NCBI GenBank assembly: GCA_038217425.1
Contig: JBBQPM010000165.1
Coordinates: forward strand, 1 to 15,682
DNA: 15,682 nucleotides
Direction: 5' to 3'
From: JAIEPT01 sp038217425
GTDB lineage: Bacteria > Planctomycetota > Planctomycetia > Gemmatales > Gemmataceae
Below the pieces are notes generated by a model. The model saw only the letters and a list, made by a program, of their open reading frames with translations, searched no databases and was not told the DNA's origin. How positions within the stretch are numbered: the first letter of the stretch is position 1; each line of letters starts with the position of its first letter. The translations under genes were made by a program, and so were the position numbers. Positions 14,307 through 15,682 of this stretch are shown in pieces.

Positions 14307-14488
14307 AAAGTCACTTTTTCCAGCTCAGTCTGTAAGATCCCCGACGACGCCTGGTATTCCCTTCTGAGCGGAACGGGATCGACCCGAATGATCCGCCGGC
14401 CCATCCGAGGCGTACCATGATCCTGACCGCTTTTTCGCTCACGGAGGTTCGGATTAGAACGGATTGCGCTTATCTTGCAACCGTTCCG

Positions 14489-14570
14489 GCGAGCCGGGAC
14501 GCGTCAGCGCCCGGAGCACAGGTGGATTGCAAGCGCACTCGCCTCCCGGCTCTGACGCGACTGGGTTCGC
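14489..14570. repeat. Inverted-repeat element with swapped sub-motifs
   Basis: A 19-nt arm at 14489-14507 and its complement at 14552-14570 match at 15 of 19 positions, with CGCGTCAG/CTGACGCG exact. In addition AGCCGGGA (14492-14499) has a second exact complement TCCCGGCT at 14544-14551. Inside the left arm CCGGG (14494-14498) pairs with CCCGG (14510-14514). It can therefore fold in more than one way. It looks like two oppositely facing copies of a short palindromic repeat; a leader structure for the SDR gene, 64 nt downstream, is the alternative. Confidence 0.5.
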
Positions 14571-14633
14571 CGAATGCGGTGCAATCGTGAGCCGCTTTGA
14601 ATGACTGTTTTACCTTCGACAAAGGAGAATGCC

Positions 14634-15383
14634 ATGAACCGACTCAAGGGAAAAATCGCCGTCGTCACCGGGGCGTCCAAGGGCATCGGCGCCGCGATCG
14701 CCGAACATCTCGCCGCGGAAGGGGCGGCCGTCGTCGTCAATTACGCCAGCAGCAAGGCCGGCGCCGACGCCGTCGTCAAACGCATTGCCGAGAAGGATGG
14801 CCGGGCCGTCGCGGTGCAGGCCGACGTCTCCAAACACGAAGACATTCAGCGTCTGTTTGCGGAGACGAAGAAAGCGTTCGGCAACGCCGACATCCTCGTC
14901 AACAACGCGGGCATCTACGAATTTGCCCCGCTGGAAGCGATCACGCCCGAGCACTTCCACAAGCAGTTCAACCTCAACGTGCTCGGCCTGCTGCTGACGA
15001 CGCAAGAGGCCGCCAAGCACTTTGGCCCCGCCGGCGGGAGCATCGTGAATATCAGTTCCGTGGTGGCGACGCTGGCTCCGCCCAACGGTGCCGTCTACAG
15101 CGCCACCAAGGCGGCGGTCGATGCGATCACGCGGTCGCTGGCCAAGGAGTTGGGGGCGCGTCGCATCCGGGTGAACTCGATCAATCCCGGCCTGGTCGAG
15201 ACGGAAGGCCTGCTCAGCGCGGGCCTTCACGAAGGGGATTTCCGCAAGTCGATCGAGGCGCAAACGCCGCTCGGCAGGATCGGCCAACCCAATGACATCG
15301 TCGGCGCCGTCGTCTTCCTCGCGTCGCCGGAATCGTCCTGGATCACCGGCGAAACGCTCTACATCTCGGGCGGCTATCGTTAA
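14634..15383 (+). CDS. Short-chain dehydrogenase/reductase (FabG/glucose dehydrogenase-like)
   Basis: A 249-residue classical SDR that reduces or oxidises a carbonyl/alcohol with NAD(P). The nucleotide-binding motif TGASKGIG is at 12-19, Asp64-Val65 in 'QADVS' contacts adenine, and NNAG is at 90-93. The catalytic set is Asn114, Ser142, Tyr155 and Lys159 ('YSATK'). 'INPGLVETEG' (183-192) follows, and the C-terminus 'WITGETLYISGGYR' is typical. Length is full for the family. 'NYASSK' after strand 2 fits NADP preference, though not firmly. ATG 14634 has AAAGGAG (14621-14627) 6 nt upstream, which rules out the in-frame ATG at 14601. It stands alone. FabG, glucose 1-dehydrogenase and many unspecific reductases share this pattern, so the substrate cannot be named. 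Confidence 0.93.
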   Translation: MNRLKGKIAVVTGASKGIGAAIAEHLAAEGAAVVVNYASSKAGADAVVKRIAEKDGRAVAVQADVSKHEDIQRLFAETKKAFGNADILVNNAGIYEFAPLEAITPEHFHKQFNLNVLGLLLTTQEAAKHFGPAGGSIVNISSVVATLAPPNGAVYSATKAAVDAITRSLAKELGARRIRVNSINPGLVETEGLLSAGLHEGDFRKSIEAQTPLGRIGQPNDIVGAVVFLASPESSWITGETLYISGGYR

Positions 15384-15446
15384 ACCCCTCGCACGCCGGC
15401 TGCGACGCCCGGGCGGACGTTTCTCGGAAAATCTTGCGGAAAGTCG

Positions 15447-15476
15447 TTGACAGGGCATGTGTACATATGTTAATAT
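15447..15476 (+). promoter_or_regulatory. Sigma-70-like promoter before the last gene
   Basis: A perfect -35 TTGACA (15447-15452) is followed after 18 nt by TAATAT (15471-15476, 4 of 6), or after 17 nt by TTAATA. The block from 15458 to 15480 is markedly AT-rich against its surroundings and contains TGTACA and CATATG palindromes that could serve as an operator. The gene starts 41 nt after the -10 box. Confidence 0.6.
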
Positions 15477-15517
15477 CTAGAAAGAGGTACTCGATCCCCT
15501 TGCCCTGGAGATTCGCC

Positions 15518-15682
15518 ATGATCGCCTGCCCCCCGCTTTCGACGCCCGCCGAGTTCCGTGCCGCGTTCGCTTCCGTCGTCAGCCTCGAGGATTTGCAAGC
15601 CCTGGCCCGCGTTCTCTTGAACCGGGCGCTCGAAGGCAATCTGACCGCCGCCAAGATGGTGCTGACGTACGTGATGGGCAAG
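15518..15682 (+). CDS. Hypothetical protein, N-terminal part (runs off the window)
   Basis: The first 55 residues of a gene open to the window's end. It starts with ATG at 15518, 7 nt after GGAG (15507-15510) and behind a good promoter. After a proline-rich start the sequence is helical: 'SLEDLQALARVLLNRALEGN' (22-41) then 'LTAAKMVLTYVMGK' (42-55). The pattern 'AleGn..AAk.vL.yv.Gk' recalls small helical planctomycete proteins and the helical region of some DUF5681-like phage or plasmid proteins. That is only a resemblance in style; no function can be given. Codon usage (G/C at third positions) agrees with coding. Confidence 0.65.
   Translation, partial: MIACPPLSTPAEFRAAFASVVSLEDLQALARVLLNRALEGNLTAAKMVLTYVMGK

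Larger units (their letters stand above)
14089..14633. other. Gene-free stretch between divergent genes
   Basis: 545 nt between the start of the minus-strand membrane protein and the SDR gene. I see no convincing gene: short open frames here run across palindromes and have no ribosome-binding site or family resemblance. It holds a cluster of three hairpins (14215-14306), a degenerate copy of the last one (14393-14412) and a second inverted-repeat element (14489-14570). Promoters for the two flanking genes must lie here, but no clear -35/-10 pair stands out. Confidence 0.6.

Noticed and set aside
14129..14404. 91-residue minus-strand frame in the intergenic region
   Set aside because: It runs through the three hairpins, has no ribosome-binding site and looks like translated repeat DNA.

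Overview
The window looks like chromosomal DNA of a GC-rich planctomycete, probably of the Pirellula/Gemmata type. The evidence is a DUF1587/1595/1592/1588/1585 multidomain cytochrome, a Kelch-repeat secreted protein, a single-pass membrane protein ending in a pseudopilin-like 'wP..L..LV..lLP.lPvDP.dG.PLrYR' module, short family proteins typical of the phylum, and palindrome-rich intergenic repeats. Assignment to the phylum is inference from gene content. No rRNA, tRNA, CRISPR array, insertion sequence or phage module was seen.

Layout. Bases 1-107 hold repeat-like palindromic DNA. At 108-2878 a small 84-residue gene overlaps (ATGA) the large DUF1592-type cytochrome gene. At 2947-9370 five closely packed plus-strand genes follow: a GMC-family FAD oxidoreductase, a phosphatidylserine decarboxylase (psd), a membrane-anchored FAD-linked oxidase of the aldonolactone/alditol oxidase type, a long class III aminotransferase built as a tandem fusion, and a multi-pass membrane protein with a weak resemblance to Mpo1/DUF962. 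Spacing is 13 nt, -77 nt, 13 nt and -44 nt, so they almost certainly form one operon. On the minus strand a SAM methyltransferase (10542-11381) and a GT4 glycosyltransferase (9282-10529) form a second two-gene operon. It converges on the first, and the coding regions overlap tail to tail by 89 nt. Then come a secreted six-bladed Kelch protein with a good sigma-70-like promoter, a convergent hypothetical membrane protein, a 545-nt gene-free stretch with two palindromic elements, an SDR dehydrogenase, and the start of another gene that runs off the window.

The most interesting part is 2947-11381. Two different flavin oxidases, an amino-lipid decarboxylase, an aminotransferase, a membrane protein, a glycosyltransferase and a methyltransferase sit together. 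This suggests a membrane-lipid or lipid-headgroup pathway that I do not recognise: alcohol oxidised to carbonyl, transaminated to amine, then glycosylated and/or methylated. The aminotransferase is unusual. Its N-terminal half is a degenerate aminotransferase domain that has lost the PLP lysine (Glu165) but keeps the 'STTF.pN' loop, while its C-terminal half keeps the lysine (Lys479) and the pyridine-binding Asp450 but has lost that loop. The two halves may form one composite active site as an intramolecular pseudo-dimer.
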